NCBI RefSeq assembly: GCF_018687075.1
Contig: NZ_CP061285.1
Location: 1,736,001-1,800,000 of the forward strand
DNA length: 64,000 nucleotides
Reading direction: 5' to 3'
Source of the DNA: Polynucleobacter sp. MWH-UH35A
GTDB taxonomy: Bacteria; Pseudomonadota; Gammaproteobacteria; Burkholderiales; Burkholderiaceae
Below are positions 45,050 through 54,621 of the stretch, in pieces (position 1 is the first letter of the stretch; each line of letters begins with the position of its first letter). The notes beneath the pieces were generated by a model, which had not been told where the DNA came from, made no database searches, and saw nothing but the letters and a program-made list of their open reading frames with translations. The position numbers and the translations under genes were made by a program.

Positions 45050-46177
45050 ATGAACAAACCCCATTCTCTTTACATCGGCCTGATGTCTGGCACCAGCCTA
45101 GATGGGATAGATGCCGTTCTCGCCAAGATTGGACCCAATGGGGAAACAAGCGCCCTAGATGCTGTGAGCACCCCTTTTAGCCCAGAGCTACGCAAGGCCC
45201 TATTTGAGCTTCAAAGCCCTGGCCCTAATGAGCTCCATCGAGAGAAACAGGCTGGCAATACCTTGGCTATCGCTTATGCAAATGCGGTCAATCAGCTGCT
45301 CAAAAAAGCGAATCTGCAGGCCACCGATATCACTGCGATCGGTGCGCACGGCCAGACCATTCGTCACCAACCGCATCTTGGCGATATGGCTTACACCCAT
45401 CAGACATTAAACCCAGCCCTCTTGGCAGAAAAGACTGGTATTGATGTGATTGCAGACTTTAGGAGTCGTGATTTAGCTGCTGGTGGTCATGGTGCCCCTT
45501 TAGTTCCAGCGTTTCATGCGCAGCAATTTGTAGAAGATAAGAATTTAGCCATTCTCAATATCGGCGGGATCGCCAACTTCACGCTTCTTCCAAAGAATGG
45601 CGAAGTCACTGGCTTTGATTGCGGCCCCGGAAACATGCTGATGGATGCTTGGATACATGAACATCAAGGCAATGCATTTGATGAGAATGGCAACTGGGCA
45701 TTGCAAGGTAAAGCTAACGAAGCGCTATTGAAAAAAATGTTAGCTGACCCTTTCTTTGCAAAAGCTCCGCCCAAAAGCACTGGCAGAGATGACTTTCATC
45801 TTGACTGGTTGCAAGAAAAATTAGGGAATAAAAATTATCTTTGCGAGGATGTACAAGCGACGTTATTACATTTGACCGCACACTGCGCCCTTGAGGCTTT
45901 AGGACATTATGCCCCGCAAACCCAGAAGCTAATTGTCTGTGGCGGGGGTGCTCGAAATCATGCCTTGATGCATTTGATCAAAGTGAAGTCGCAGAATTTT
46001 TTTAAAGAGCCTCTAGAAGTTACGACTAGCGCTTCGGCTGGAATCGATCCACAACTGGTGGAAGGTCTTGCTTTTGCATGGCTTGCCTGGGCCCATAAAG
46101 AAAAACGGCCAGCAAATTTGCCAGCCGTTACAGGAGCGAAAGGTCCTAGAGTTCTAGGTGCTTGCTATCCAGCGTAG
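45050..46177 (+). CDS. anmK: Anhydro-N-acetylmuramic acid kinase
   Basis: 375 residues. The sugar-kinase ATPase fold starts with [18 protein letters not shown], and NIGGIANFT plus [12 protein letters not shown] (about 165-205) are the family's nucleotide and phosphate loops. The ATG at 45050 has GAGAG just upstream; longer frames overlap tyrS. AnmK opens 1,6-anhydro-MurNAc and phosphorylates it. Its product can feed MurNAc into the AmgK-MurU route encoded at 34-36 kb after a phosphatase (MupP) step. An almost perfect inverted repeat lies near its 3' end (46104-46129) inside the coding sequence. Confidence 0.95.
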   Translation: MNKPHSLYIGLMSGTSLDGIDAVLAKIGPNGETSALDAVSTPFSPELRKALFELQSPGPNELHREKQAGNTLAIAYANAVNQLLKKANLQATDITAIGAHGQTIRHQPHLGDMAYTHQTLNPALLAEKTGIDVIADFRSRDLAAGGHGAPLVPAFHAQQFVEDKNLAILNIGGIANFTLLPKNGEVTGFDCGPGNMLMDAWIHEHQGNAFDENGNWALQGKANEALLKKMLADPFFAKAPPKSTGRDDFHLDWLQEKLGNKNYLCEDVQATLLHLTAHCALEALGHYAPQTQKLIVCGGGARNHALMHLIKVKSQNFFKEPLEVTTSASAGIDPQLVEGLAFAWLAWAHKEKRPANLPAVTGAKGPRVLGACYPA

Positions 46178-46189
46178 TTTCTCAATCTC

Positions 46190-46564
46190 TTAAGCAGAGA
46201 AAGAAGATCCGCAGCCGCAAGTAGTTTGCGCATTCGGGTTCTTGATCACAAACTGTGAACCGTTGATGTCTTCCTTGTAATCAATCTCAGCACCAACTAA
46301 ATATTGGAAGCTCATCGAATCTACCAACAAGGTAACGCCATTTTTTTCAAAGAGTGTGTCGTCTTCATTCACGGCATCATCAAATGTGAAGCCATACTGA
46401 AAACCTGAACAACCACCACCCTGCACGAATACGCGCAACTTCAACTCTGGATTACCTTCTTCAGCAATCAAGTCAGCTACTTTTGCAGCAGCACTATCCG
46501 TGAACACCAATGGGGTTGGTGGTTCAGCCAAGTCTTCTACTGGTTTTGTCGCTAATTCGGTCAT
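46190..46564 (-). CDS. erpA: Iron-sulfur cluster insertion protein ErpA
   Basis: 124 residues of the A-type carrier family. The three cluster Cys are at 52 ([11 protein letters not shown]), 116 and 118 ([11 protein letters not shown]). A 15-20-residue N-terminal extension before the core is common in this group. ErpA hands [4Fe-4S] or [2Fe-2S] clusters to apo-enzymes such as those of isoprenoid synthesis, and plausibly to MiaB in this window. It ends 13 nt from the convergent anmK. Confidence 0.94.
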   Translation of the reverse strand: MTELATKPVEDLAEPPTPLVFTDSAAAKVADLIAEEGNPELKLRVFVQGGGCSGFQYGFTFDDAVNEDDTLFEKNGVTLLVDSMSFQYLVGAEIDYKEDINGSQFVIKNPNAQTTCGCGSSFSA

Positions 46565-46644
46565 GATTTACTCCTAATTCAAAAGGCAATGTCTTATTTT
46601 AGGCTTTTAATGCCCAGCTTGCTGAAGGGGTTTTCCTTGTGCAA

Positions 46645-47703
46645 TTAAGGAGATACAGCAATCTGGGTAAGTCCTGTAGTTTCAGGGAAGCCAAACATCA
46701 AGTTCATGCACTGCACTCCCTGGCCTGAAGCACCCTTCACCAAATTATCCTCAACCACCAAAATAACTAAAGTATCACCGCCCCCTGGACGATGGATTGC
46801 AATCCGAATGCCATTGCTACCCCGAACAGAACGAGTTTCTGGGTGACTGCCGGCAGGCATCACATCCACAAACGGCTCATCTTTATAGAAATTTTCATAC
46901 AGCTTCTGGTAGTCAACATCCTTGCCGGCATCAGTCAAACGCACGTACAAGGTCGAATGAATGCCTCTAATCATCGGCGTTAGGTGCGGCACAAAGGTCA
47001 ATCCAATCTGATCGTGACCAGCAATGGCTTTTAAGCCCTGCTCAATCTCCGGTAGATGACGATGTCCTTTAACGCCATACGCCTTAAAGTTATCACTGGC
47101 CTCTGACAATAAGGTACCGATCTCGGCTTTGCGACCAGCACCAGAAGTGCCCGACTTAGAATCAGAGATGATGTGCGTGCCATCGATCAAATGTTTGCCA
47201 CCAGTTGATTTTGGTGAGAGCAAAGGAGCAAGGCCAAGCTGCACAGAGGTTGGATAACATCCTGCTAAACCTACTACGCGCGCCTTTTTAATAGCATCAC
47301 GATTAATCTCTGGTAAACCATAAACAGCCTCAGCCAAGATATCTGGGCAACCATGCTCCATGCCGTACCACTTGGCAAATTCTTTGACATCCTTCAAACG
47401 AAAGTCCGCAGCCAGATCCAAAATCTTGACATTATTCGCAAGCAATTCTTTTGCTTGTGCCATCGCAACACCATGAGGCGTCGCAAAGAACACTACATCA
47501 CATTCATTGAGCTTGGCTTCATCGGGTGTCGTAAATTTCAGATCAACACGACCACGCAAGGAAGGGAACATTTCTGCTACTGGCATGCCAGCTTCAGTAC
47601 GAGAAGTAATTGCAGTGAGTTCTACCTCAGGATGCTGCGCTAATAAACGCAGAAGCTCCACTCCGGTGTAACCAGTACCACCAACAATACCTACCTTAAT
47701 CAT
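46645..47703 (-). CDS. argC: N-acetyl-gamma-glutamyl-phosphate reductase
   Basis: 352 residues. The Rossmann motif [18 protein letters not shown] (residues 4-21) binds NADP, the catalytic Cys149 is in GLAGCYPTS, and a catalytic His is in the [13 protein letters not shown] stretch. ArgC performs the third step of arginine synthesis. The ATG at 47703 is supported by GGAGAAAG just upstream. Upstream, rpsI is separated by a terminator, so argC has its own promoter in the gap. Confidence 0.96.
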   Translation of the reverse strand: MIKVGIVGGTGYTGVELLRLLAQHPEVELTAITSRTEAGMPVAEMFPSLRGRVDLKFTTPDEAKLNECDVVFFATPHGVAMAQAKELLANNVKILDLAADFRLKDVKEFAKWYGMEHGCPDILAEAVYGLPEINRDAIKKARVVGLAGCYPTSVQLGLAPLLSPKSTGGKHLIDGTHIISDSKSGTSGAGRKAEIGTLLSEASDNFKAYGVKGHRHLPEIEQGLKAIAGHDQIGLTFVPHLTPMIRGIHSTLYVRLTDAGKDVDYQKLYENFYKDEPFVDVMPAGSHPETRSVRGSNGIRIAIHRPGGGDTLVILVVEDNLVKGASGQGVQCMNLMFGFPETTGLTQIAVSP

Positions 47704-47772
47704 GTCTTTCTCCAAAACGCCGATCACAGGAAGTTTCTAATAAAACTTCGGAATACCTCAATTGTAGAAACA

Positions 47773-47797
47773 AAAAGGGCCGCTTGCGCGACCCTTT
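47773..47797 (-). terminator. Intrinsic terminator of the rplM-rpsI operon
   Basis: On the minus strand AAAGGGTCGC pairs with GCGGCCCTTT (one G-U pair) over a GCAA tetraloop-like turn, followed by T residues. It lies 27 nt after the rpsI stop. Confidence 0.8.
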
Positions 47798-47823
47798 CGA
47801 TAAAACTTGAGCGACTGAAAGAA

Positions 47824-48225
47824 TTAGCGCTTGCTGAACTGCTTACGACGACGTGCGCCGTGCAGACCAACTTTTTTACGCTCAACTTCACGAGCATCAC
47901 GAGTAACCAAGCCTGCTTTAGACAGGGTTGGCTTCAAAGCGTTGTCGTAGTCGATCAATGCACGAGTAACACCGTGACGAACTGCACCAGCTTGGCCAGT
48001 TTCACCGCCACCAGAAACGTTTACTTTGATATCAAAGGTCGTTAAGTGGGCTGTGAGTGCCAAAGGCTGACGAGCGATCATGCGTGATGTTTCACGAGCA
48101 AAATAAGCATCGATAGGCTTACCATTAACAATGATGTCGCCTTTGCCAGATTTAATGAATACGCGCGCAACAGAACTCTTGCGGCGACCAGTACCGTAAT
48201 TCCAATTTCCGTAATTAATAGCCAT
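47824..48225 (-). CDS. rpsI: 30S ribosomal protein S9
   Basis: 133 residues. The basic protein starts with [15 protein letters not shown] and ends with the conserved RRKQFSKR tail that reaches the P-site tRNA. Motifs [30 protein letters not shown] are intact. It lies 9 nt after rplM, the universal L13-S9 pair. It ends at an intrinsic terminator. Confidence 0.98.
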   Translation of the reverse strand: MAINYGNWNYGTGRRKSSVARVFIKSGKGDIIVNGKPIDAYFARETSRMIARQPLALTAHLTTFDIKVNVSGGGETGQAGAVRHGVTRALIDYDNALKPTLSKAGLVTRDAREVERKKVGLHGARRRKQFSKR

Positions 48226-48234
48226 TTGGTTTCC

Positions 48235-48663
48235 TTAAATCTCTAACGCTTTAGGCTGTTGAGCCGCATGCGGATGATTGGCGTCGCCGTAGACTTTTAA
48301 TTTCTTAATCATGGCATAGCCTAGTGGGCCTTTTGGCAACATACCCTTCACAGCCTTCTCCAAAGCGCGACCTGGGAAACGATCTTGCATTTTATCGAAG
48401 TTGGTTGAGCTAATACCACCTGGGTATCCGCTGTGACGGTAATAAATTTTGTTCAAGCCTTTTGTGCCTGTGACACGGAGCTTAGAAGAATTGATAACGA
48501 CAATAAAGTCGCCAGTATCAACGTGTGGGGTGTATTCAGGCTTGTGCTTGCCGCGTAGACGGAGTGCCACTTCACTGGCGACACGACCGAGGACTTTGTC
48601 CGTAGCGTCAATCACGAACCATTCATGCACTACCTCATGGGATTTTGCAGAAAAAGTTTTCAT
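48235..48663 (-). CDS. rplM: 50S ribosomal protein L13
   Basis: 142 residues, normal length, starting [20 protein letters not shown], with [22 protein letters not shown] and YRHSGYPGG stretches. L13 is an early 23S rRNA binder. In E. coli it represses its own rplM-rpsI mRNA through a leader hairpin; a leader of about 144 nt with an 8-bp hairpin is seen here upstream (48774-48799). It precedes rpsI by 9 nt. Confidence 0.98.
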   Translation of the reverse strand: MKTFSAKSHEVVHEWFVIDATDKVLGRVASEVALRLRGKHKPEYTPHVDTGDFIVVINSSKLRVTGTKGLNKIYYRHSGYPGGISSTNFDKMQDRFPGRALEKAVKGMLPKGPLGYAMIKKLKVYGDANHPHAAQQPKALEI

Positions 48664-48773
48664 GATTTCTCAAATTGTTATGGTCAAAAAAAATTACTCC
48701 AACCAAACTACGTCCACCTTGGCCCTGCTTATGTTTGCAAGCTCGCAGATTCTGCAATTTAACTGGTACAACA

Positions 48774-48799
48774 AATTACCGCTGACCGGCTCGGTAATT
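48774..48799 (-). promoter_or_regulatory. Leader hairpin upstream of rplM (candidate L13 autoregulatory element)
   Basis: Minus strand: AATTACCG pairs perfectly with CGGTAATT over a 10-nt loop (AGCCGGTCAG). There is no T run, so it is not a terminator. It starts within about 10 nt of the predicted transcription start and about 110 nt before the rplM start codon. The regulatory role is inferred by analogy with the E. coli rplM leader. Confidence 0.5.
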
Positions 48800-48813
48800 C
48801 AGTAAAGCCTTGA

Positions 48814-48819
48814 ATTGTA
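48814..48819 (-). promoter_or_regulatory. Predicted -10 box of the rplM-rpsI promoter
   Basis: TACAAT on the minus strand, just past the T run of the small-RNA terminator. The -35 position would fall in the terminator hairpin and is a poor match. The leader would begin near 48807. Confidence 0.45.
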
Positions 48820-48823
48820 ACCC

Positions 48824-48925
48824 AAAAAAAACCCAGGAACGAGTCCTGGGTTGGAATCCACCTATGTTTGGGTGGAGGAGACACTGGGAGGTAAGTCGCA
48901 GTCTTATACAAGACTGACTACCAAT
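48824..48925 (-). ncRNA. Candidate small RNA of about 100 nt upstream of rplM
   Basis: No open frame of use is present, but the minus strand shows a complete small-RNA layout. A promoter (48932-48961) precedes a first stem-loop with perfect 7-bp arms CAGTCTT/AAGACTG (48899-48916), extendable by GGTA/TTACC pairing. Then come a CU-rich single strand with CCTCCC and TCTCCTCC, a second stem TCCACC/GGTGGA (48857-48876) and a strong terminator (48830-48852). The CU-rich linker resembles an anti-Shine-Dalgarno sequence, as in some Hfq-dependent riboregulators. I cannot assign it to a known RNA family. Read-through into rplM as part of a longer leader is the alternative. Confidence 0.6.
48830..48852 (-). 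terminator. Intrinsic terminator of the candidate small RNA
   Basis: Minus strand: AACCCAGGA pairs perfectly with TCCTGGGTT over a 5-nt loop and runs into seven or more T residues (48824-48830). No protein gene on this strand ends here, so it must end another transcript. Confidence 0.85.
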
Positions 48926-48931
48926 ATGGTT

Positions 48932-48961
48932 ATTCTACACAAACAGTATGGTGCAACGCAA
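48932..48961 (-). promoter_or_regulatory. Predicted promoter of the candidate small RNA
   Basis: Minus strand: -35 TTGCGT (48956-48961), 18-bp spacer, -10 TAGAAT (48932-48937). The predicted start near 48925 sits 9 nt ahead of the first stem-loop. Confidence 0.5.
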
Positions 48962-49031
48962 GAAAATTGACCAAAATCAATTTTTTACCGCTTTATTGCT
49001 GTTTTTAAACCTTAATCAAAAGCCAAAAAGA

Positions 49032-49061
49032 TTGATAAACTATTGAAAATATTGATTAAAT
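49032..49061 (+). promoter_or_regulatory. Possible promoter of the OsmC-like gene at 49084
   Basis: -35 TTGATA (49032-49037) followed after 18-19 bp by an AT-rich TTAAAT/TAAATT -10-like stretch. The area is very AT-rich, so the match is weak evidence. AGGGG lies 9 nt before the ATG. Confidence 0.35.
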
Positions 49062-49083
49062 TAGTAAGTTAGGGGTCACTACT

Positions 49084-49506
49084 ATGGAATGTCGAGTAAG
49101 TTGGTTGGGTAATGGCGGCATGGCCTTTTCCGCAGAAACTGGCAGCGGTCACCTCGTAAATATGGATGGAGCACCTGAAGCTGGGGGCAGAAATCTAGCC
49201 CCAAGGCCCATGGAGCTCCTTTTGGCTGGTGCTGGTGGTTGCTCAGCATTTGATGTGGTTTTAATCCTACAAAGGGCTCGTCAGGCCATCAGTGGCTGCG
49301 AAGTGGTCCTACAGGCGGAACGCGCTACCGAGGATCCCAAAGTCTTCACGAAAATCAATTTGCACTTCAAAGTCACAGGAAAAGACTTAGATCAGTCAAA
49401 AGTAGATCGCGCAGTGAAGCTCTCGCATGAAAAGTATTGCTCAGCCACCACGATGTTGGCCAAAACTGCAGAGCTGACTTACAGCGTCGAAATCATCTCA
49501 GAATAA
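49084..49506 (+). CDS. OsmC family protein
   Basis: 140 residues. OsmC-fold Cys are at 53 (GAGGCSAFDVVLIL) and 119 (HEKYCSATTMLAKTAE). The pattern NLAPRPMELLLAGAGGC is that of the YhfA-like OsmC branch, broader than peroxide-specific Ohr. Sequence and Cys context differ clearly from the copy at 17495-17884, so they are old paralogues rather than a recent duplication. It is transcribed alone, and its stop codon directly abuts the 3' end of the convergent RNase P RNA gene. Confidence 0.87.
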   Translation: MECRVSWLGNGGMAFSAETGSGHLVNMDGAPEAGGRNLAPRPMELLLAGAGGCSAFDVVLILQRARQAISGCEVVLQAERATEDPKVFTKINLHFKVTGKDLDQSKVDRAVKLSHEKYCSATTMLAKTAELTYSVEIISE

Positions 49507-49817
49507 GTGCAGAGTCAATCGATAAGCCGGATTCTGTCGCCTAGATTTGCATCTAGGGGCAATCATTCCTCTAGGCCGTTAGTTACCTAACGGCTCAAGC
49601 TCCCTACCCGCAGACTCAGCGGGACGCCTCATCGTCTGCTTACTTGGGATTGCTCCAGGTGGAGGTTACCGCGTTTCACCGTAACTAAATACGCTCGTCT
49701 CTGTGGCCCTATTCCTCACGTCGCCGTGGATGGCCGTTAGCCATCACCCTTCCCTATGGAGTCCGGACTTTCCTCCCCCTCGATAAAGAGGCGGCGATTG
49801 CCCAATTGACTCTGCGC
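49507..49817 (-). ncRNA. rnpB: RNase P RNA (M1 RNA), class A
   Basis: The catalytic RNA of RNase P, which trims tRNA 5' leaders. On the minus strand the 5' part carries the nearly universal GAGGAAAGTCCGGACTCC (CR-I/P4 region, about 49759-49776). The 3' end carries the matching GATAAGCCGGATTCTGTCG complement region (about 49521-49539 on the plus strand). The two ends pair through AGAGTCAAT/ATTGACTCT (P1 helix, 49511-49519 and 49805-49813). Total length of about 310 nt is normal for class A. Exact ends are estimated from the P1 helix. Confidence 0.93.
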
Positions 49818-49881
49818 CTGCAGTCTAACGCAGTCAGGACAATTTGGCTAAGAAAGTGAAGAACTTCAGAAATTCAGTTTT

Positions 49882-50940
49882 TTATACGAGTGACCAAGCA
49901 ATTGTTTCGCCAGCACGCAGCGGCACGATGGTGGCATCACCTAATGGCAATTCCGCTGGAATACTTTGCGCTTGTTTGACCAAGGTAATTGTTTTGCTAT
50001 TGCGAGGTAAAGAATAAAAGTCTGGGCCAAAGAAACTAGCGAAGCCTTCCAACTGATCCAACTTACCAACACTCTCAAATGCTTCCGCATATAAACCCAA
50101 AGCGTTAAAGGCGCTATAGCAACCAGCACAACCGCAGGCAGCCTCTTTAGCACCCTTGGCATGCGGAGCGCTGTCAGTGCCCAAGAAGAAACGCGAGTTA
50201 CCACTAGTTGCAGCCTCTAAAAGTGCAACGCGATGTTCTTCGCGCTTGAGCACAGGCAAGCAATAATTGTGTGGACGAATACCGCCAGCAAAAATTGCAT
50301 TGCGATTCATCAGCAAATGCTGAGGAGTGATGGTTGCTGCTATTGTATTTTTTCCACCCGTGTCTGCATCACGCACATAGTGCGCTGCTTGCTTAGTAGT
50401 GATGTGTTCAAACACAATCTTCAACTCAGGAAATTTTTTGCGCAGAGGCTCTAATACCGTATCAATAAATACTGCTTCACGATCAAAGATATCAATATCG
50501 GTACTGGTTACTTCACCATGCACCAAGAGCGGCATACCAACAGATTGCATAGCCTCTAATGCAGCATGACAATGCTGCAGATCGCTAACACCAGCATCAC
50601 TATTGGTGGTTGCACCTGCGGGGTATAACTTGAACGCTGCAATACCTGCGGTCTTCGCCTTGTGCACTTCATTGGCAGAGGTATTGTCAGTGAGATAGAG
50701 CGTCATTAAGGGGGTGAAGCCACTCACTCCCAAAGACTTTAAATTGGATTCAATGCGAGCTTGGTAAGCTTGCGCTAAATCCACTGTGGTTACTGGTGGT
50801 TTTAAATTCGGCATAATGATAGCGCGTGCAAATTGACGCGCAGTATCTGCCAATACATCTTTCATTACTGCGCCATCGCGAATATGCAAGTGCCAGTCAT
50901 CCGGCTGAGTCAACTGAATTTGAGAAGGTGTATTAGACAT
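49882..50940 (-). CDS. pyrC: Dihydroorotase
   Basis: 352 residues, type II (E. coli PyrC-like) dihydroorotase. The metal-binding HxH is at His17 and His19 ([10 protein letters not shown]), and [13 protein letters not shown] with further catalytic residues lies near 250. The ATG at 50940 is chosen because the protein then begins like relatives; a longer frame reaches 50970. It makes dihydroorotate in pyrimidine synthesis. The start overlaps the end of the glycerate kinase gene by 8 nt, so it is in the long reverse transcript. Confidence 0.95.
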   Translation of the reverse strand: MSNTPSQIQLTQPDDWHLHIRDGAVMKDVLADTARQFARAIIMPNLKPPVTTVDLAQAYQARIESNLKSLGVSGFTPLMTLYLTDNTSANEVHKAKTAGIAAFKLYPAGATTNSDAGVSDLQHCHAALEAMQSVGMPLLVHGEVTSTDIDIFDREAVFIDTVLEPLRKKFPELKIVFEHITTKQAAHYVRDADTGGKNTIAATITPQHLLMNRNAIFAGGIRPHNYCLPVLKREEHRVALLEAATSGNSRFFLGTDSAPHAKGAKEAACGCAGCYSAFNALGLYAEAFESVGKLDQLEGFASFFGPDFYSLPRNSKTITLVKQAQSIPAELPLGDATIVPLRAGETIAWSLV

Positions 50941-52291
50941 ATTTATCAAGCAAGATGATGCGGAAATCATTCACATTTGTAAGTGTAGGGCCAGTTTCCA
51001 CTAAAGCAGCTAATTCTGCAAAGAAGCCATAACAATCATGCACTGACAAGAAATTCTCTGGTGCGAGCCCAGAATCCAAGCTAGATTGACGAATGACACC
51101 ATCAAACCAAGCCCCAGCATTCCTTTCGCTGCCATCTATTCCATCGGTATCGGCCGCTAAGGCTGCAATATTAGGTAAATCAGAAGTGGCAGCAAATAGG
51201 GAGAGCAGATATTCGCTACAACGCCCCCCTCGGCCCTTAAGCCCGGCTGGAATAGTTACGGTGCATTCACCCCCAGATATCAAGGCGATAGGCTTATCAA
51301 TCCCCTTTGCTACGTAATCACGCGCTAAGGCAGCCTGCTCAATACCAACTGCTTGCGCCTCACCAGTAATCGTATCGCCCAAAATAATTGGCTCATACCC
51401 TTGGGTGCGTACATAATCAGCGGCGGCTTCTAGACTTTTATAAGCAGTTGCAATGACATGATTCGATACTTGACCATTAATCAAATCAGAATCTTTTAAG
51501 GTCTCAGGTATTTCTCCCGATAAACCTTGCTTGAGATGATTGAGAACAGACGCAGGAATAGCAGATTCATCCAATTCATATTTTTGCAAAATATTCAGCG
51601 CGTCTAAATATGTTGAGTAATCTGCAGCGCACGGTCCACTAGCAATATCTGCAGGCGAATCGCCCGTGACATCCGAAATTAATAAGGCCTCTACATGTGC
51701 GCCACGAGCAATGGCGACTCTAGCTAAATTCCCACCTAAGATTGCAGATAAGTGCTTGCGCACTACGTTCATTTCCTCAATAGGGGCGCCACTGCGCAAC
51801 AACGCTTCGGTAGTCTTGCGCATGTCATCAATCGAGATGCCCACTTGCGGCAAAGTAAGAAGGCTTGAGCCCCCACCAGAGACTAGGGCAATCAGAACAT
51901 CGTCTTGCTCAAGCTGATTGGTTAACGCAAGAATCTCTTTTGCCCCATCCATTCCTGCCTGATCAGGCACTGGATGCCCGGCCTCAACAATTTTGATGTA
52001 TGTAGTTGGTGAGTTGTGACCATAGCGCGTAAGTACGACGCCTGCTAATGTCGCCTGTGGCCAATTCGCTTTTGCATAAACCTCTAAAGCACTTGCCATA
52101 GAGGCGCTGGCTTTGCCAGCGCCAACCACCAAGCATCTACCCCTAGGCTCCTGCCCTCTTGGAAATATCTTAGATAAATATTGAGGAATAATGATTTGTG
52201 GATCAGCAACCGCAACAGCCGCAGCAAATGCATTCTTGAGAGTTGCCTCTTTATCTGCAGACATGGAAGGTGAGAGGCTGTTTTGAGTCAT
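50933..52291 (-). CDS. Glycerate 2-kinase (MOFRL family; also annotated hydroxypyruvate reductase TtuD)
   Basis: 452 residues. An N-terminal DUF4147 domain (about 20-260) has the glycine-rich [10 protein letters not shown] and VSGGGSSLL motifs. The C-terminal MOFRL domain (about 310-430) carries [12 protein letters not shown] and [10 protein letters not shown]. Members of this family phosphorylate glycerate at C2; older annotations call them hydroxypyruvate reductase. The ATG at 52291 is preferred to a TTG one codon earlier. It starts 9 nt after the ABC exporter gene and overlaps pyrC. Confidence 0.9.
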   Translation of the reverse strand: MTQNSLSPSMSADKEATLKNAFAAAVAVADPQIIIPQYLSKIFPRGQEPRGRCLVVGAGKASASMASALEVYAKANWPQATLAGVVLTRYGHNSPTTYIKIVEAGHPVPDQAGMDGAKEILALTNQLEQDDVLIALVSGGGSSLLTLPQVGISIDDMRKTTEALLRSGAPIEEMNVVRKHLSAILGGNLARVAIARGAHVEALLISDVTGDSPADIASGPCAADYSTYLDALNILQKYELDESAIPASVLNHLKQGLSGEIPETLKDSDLINGQVSNHVIATAYKSLEAAADYVRTQGYEPIILGDTITGEAQAVGIEQAALARDYVAKGIDKPIALISGGECTVTIPAGLKGRGGRCSEYLLSLFAATSDLPNIAALAADTDGIDGSERNAGAWFDGVIRQSSLDSGLAPENFLSVHDCYGFFAELAALVETGPTLTNVNDFRIILLDKYV

Positions 52292-52300
52292 CAAGCTATT

Positions 52301-54124
52301 CTAATCAAGACTGGCGCGCTCTTGCATTTGCCACATCTCTGCATATTTGCCCTTAAGCGCAAGTAACTCCATATGAGTTCCTCGCTCCACAATTTGCCCA
52401 TGATCCATCACCAAAATTTGCTGAGCATGAATAATGGTTGAAAGACGATGAGCAATGATAAGTGTTGTACGGTTCTTTGCTAGACCGAGCAATTCTTCCT
52501 GAAATGCACGCTCTGTTTTCGAGTCCAGTGCGGAAGTAGCCTCATCAAAAATCAACATAGCAGGCTTTTTGAGGAGTGTTCTAGCAATTGCAACACGCTG
52601 CTTCTCGCCTCCAGAAAGTTTTAAACCTCGCTCACCAACTTGCGTGTTGTAGCCCTCTGGTAAGCGTTTAATAAAGCCATCAATTTGTGCCGCCCGAGCC
52701 GCCTCTTGTACTTCTTCAATTGTTGCCGTTGGATCACCATAAGCAATGTTGTAGCCAATCGTGTCATTAAACAAAACCGTGTCCTGAGGAACAATACCAA
52801 TCGCTTTTCGCAGACTGGCCTGCGTTACATCCTGAATATTTTGACCATCAATCAAAATCTTTCCTGATTGAACATCATAGAATCGAAATAGTAATCTTGC
52901 GAGAGTGCTCTTACCCGCACCACTTTGCCCCACCACTGCGGTAATCGTTCCAGCAGGAATATTGAAGCTCACATCACGCAGAATTTCTCGCTTAGCTTCA
53001 TAGTGAAAAGATACATGCTCAAATCGTACATCGGGGCCATGCCCGCGATTATCAATATGTAAAGGGTGAGCATCAGGTGAATCAGCAATCTCTTTTTCAG
53101 TATTGAGCAAAGAAAACATGCGATCCATGTCAGTTAAAGCCTGCTTAATTTCTCGATAAATCACACCCAAGAAATTGAGCGGTATATAGAGCTGGATCAT
53201 TAAGGTATTCACAAGGACTAAGTCACCCAAAGTCATGGTGCCATTGACAACCCCCACTGTGGCGCGCCAAAGGATGAGCATCAAGCCGACCGCAATAATG
53301 ATTTGTTGACCAAGATTGAGGAAGGCTAAGGTCTTTTGCGATTTGACTGCTGCAGCTTGATAACGCAGCAGATTTTCATCGTAACGCCCTGCTTCAAATG
53401 CCTCATTACCAAAATACTTTACTGTCTCAAAATTCAACAAAGAATCAATAGCTTTCTGATTGGCTTTTGAATCCATGTCATTCATCGTGCGACGGTAATG
53501 GGTGCGCCACTCAGTAACCACAATCGTGAAAGCAATGTATAGGACTAAGGCAGCCAGGGTAATTACGGCAAACCATATGTCATATGAGTAAGCAAAGTAG
53601 CCAAGCACCAAACAAAACTCGATGAGAGTGGGCAGGATGCTGTAAAGCGAATAAGAAATCAGCGACTGTATGCCACGTGTACCGCGCTCGATATCGCGGC
53701 TCACACCACCAGTTTGACGAGCTAAGTGAAAACTGAGTGCCAGAGAATGTAAATGCTCAAAGACTTGAAGCGCAACTTTACGAACAGCATTCTGAGTCAC
53801 TTTGGCAAATAAAGCTTCGCGTAACTCTGCGAACAAAGATGCAGAAATTCTTAATAGGCCGTAACCCACAATAACGCCCAAAGGAACTGCCAGCAGCGCT
53901 TGGGGAGAGTCCGTTTTAATATCTAAAGAGTCGATTAACTCTTTCATCACAATTGGAATACCAAGGTTGGCAATCTTGGCAGCAATCAGACAGCTTAGGG
54001 CAATCAAGACTCGAAAGCGATACTCCAAAAGATAAGGGAGGAGATCGCGAATGACACGCCAATCACCACGCCCCGGAGTTCTTGAATCTGAACTACCACG
54101 ATGATGTCCCGATGAATGTCTCAT
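52301..54124 (-). CDS. ABC exporter, Atm1/AtmA-like half transporter
   Basis: 607 residues with a membrane domain (about 30-320, six helices) fused to an ATPase domain (about 355-600). Walker A GQSGAGKS, signature LSGGEKQR and Walker B LIFDEATSALD are all present. The membrane-domain stretch RDIERGTRGI and the loop NFETVKYFGNE are characteristic of the Atm1/ABCB7 group, which exports glutathione-linked sulfur or metal species and protects against heavy metals. The substrate here is inferred from the family only. It works as a homodimer in the inner membrane. It follows the nudB-like gene by 16 nt. Confidence 0.9.
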   Translation of the reverse strand: MRHSSGHHRGSSDSRTPGRGDWRVIRDLLPYLLEYRFRVLIALSCLIAAKIANLGIPIVMKELIDSLDIKTDSPQALLAVPLGVIVGYGLLRISASLFAELREALFAKVTQNAVRKVALQVFEHLHSLALSFHLARQTGGVSRDIERGTRGIQSLISYSLYSILPTLIEFCLVLGYFAYSYDIWFAVITLAALVLYIAFTIVVTEWRTHYRRTMNDMDSKANQKAIDSLLNFETVKYFGNEAFEAGRYDENLLRYQAAAVKSQKTLAFLNLGQQIIIAVGLMLILWRATVGVVNGTMTLGDLVLVNTLMIQLYIPLNFLGVIYREIKQALTDMDRMFSLLNTEKEIADSPDAHPLHIDNRGHGPDVRFEHVSFHYEAKREILRDVSFNIPAGTITAVVGQSGAGKSTLARLLFRFYDVQSGKILIDGQNIQDVTQASLRKAIGIVPQDTVLFNDTIGYNIAYGDPTATIEEVQEAARAAQIDGFIKRLPEGYNTQVGERGLKLSGGEKQRVAIARTLLKKPAMLIFDEATSALDSKTERAFQEELLGLAKNRTTLIIAHRLSTIIHAQQILVMDHGQIVERGTHMELLALKGKYAEMWQMQERASLD

Positions 54125-54140
54125 CGCTCTATCTTATTCC

Positions 54141-54599
54141 TTATTCGCGTTGACTTTTGTCTGCCGAGAATAATTTCAGTATTGCCTCACCATTGCTACG
54201 GGAAAAACATTTCTGAGCAGCCTTTTCGTAAGGCAACCACTCATATGCGACATGCTCTCTTGGTGCCAGAATGACTGGGGTGTTTTCTGGGACCTCGAGC
54301 GCAAACCAGTGTTCAGTATTTCGGGTAACGCCTGGGGCATAACGGAAACGCCACTCTGGATAGATTTCGTATTCGATCTGCTGATGCATGTTTTGCAAGG
54401 CGCCTTTTGGCAAGCAATCCACCGCAATACCTGTTTCCTCAAAAACCTCGCGGGCAGCTGCCAATACTAGATCTTCCTCTGGAGCATCAAGGCTACCAGT
54501 CACCGACTGCCAAAAGCCAGAGCGATCAGCACGCTCTATCAATAAAACATCCCTATTCGATTTGTAGATAACTACTAAAACCGAGATAGGGATTTTCAA
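54141..54599 (-). CDS. nudB: Dihydroneopterin triphosphate diphosphatase (NudB-like Nudix hydrolase)
   Basis: 152 residues. The Nudix box runs from Gly35 to Ile58 (GSLDAP...REVFEETGI) and has one residue more than the canonical spacing. The N-terminal PISVLVVIYKSNRDVLLIERAD and the AYEWLPYEKA region match NudB, which starts folate synthesis by removing pyrophosphate from dihydroneopterin triphosphate. The position directly after aspS is the known betaproteobacterial arrangement. Confidence 0.87.
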   Translation of the reverse strand: MKIPISVLVVIYKSNRDVLLIERADRSGFWQSVTGSLDAPEEDLVLAAAREVFEETGIAVDCLPKGALQNMHQQIEYEIYPEWRFRYAPGVTRNTEHWFALEVPENTPVILAPREHVAYEWLPYEKAAQKCFSRSNGEAILKLFSADKSQRE

Positions 54600-54621
54600 G
54601 TTCAGGACTACTTAAATTACT

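Noticed and set aside
46104..46129. Inverted repeat near the end of anmK as a terminator
   Set aside because: AACGGC/GCCGTT with an inner repeat is striking, but it lies within the coding sequence more than 45 nt before the stop and has no T run.
48449..48805. 118-residue forward frame opposite rplM
   Set aside because: Most of it is antisense to the highly conserved rplM and it runs through the leader; no ribosome site or recognisable protein.
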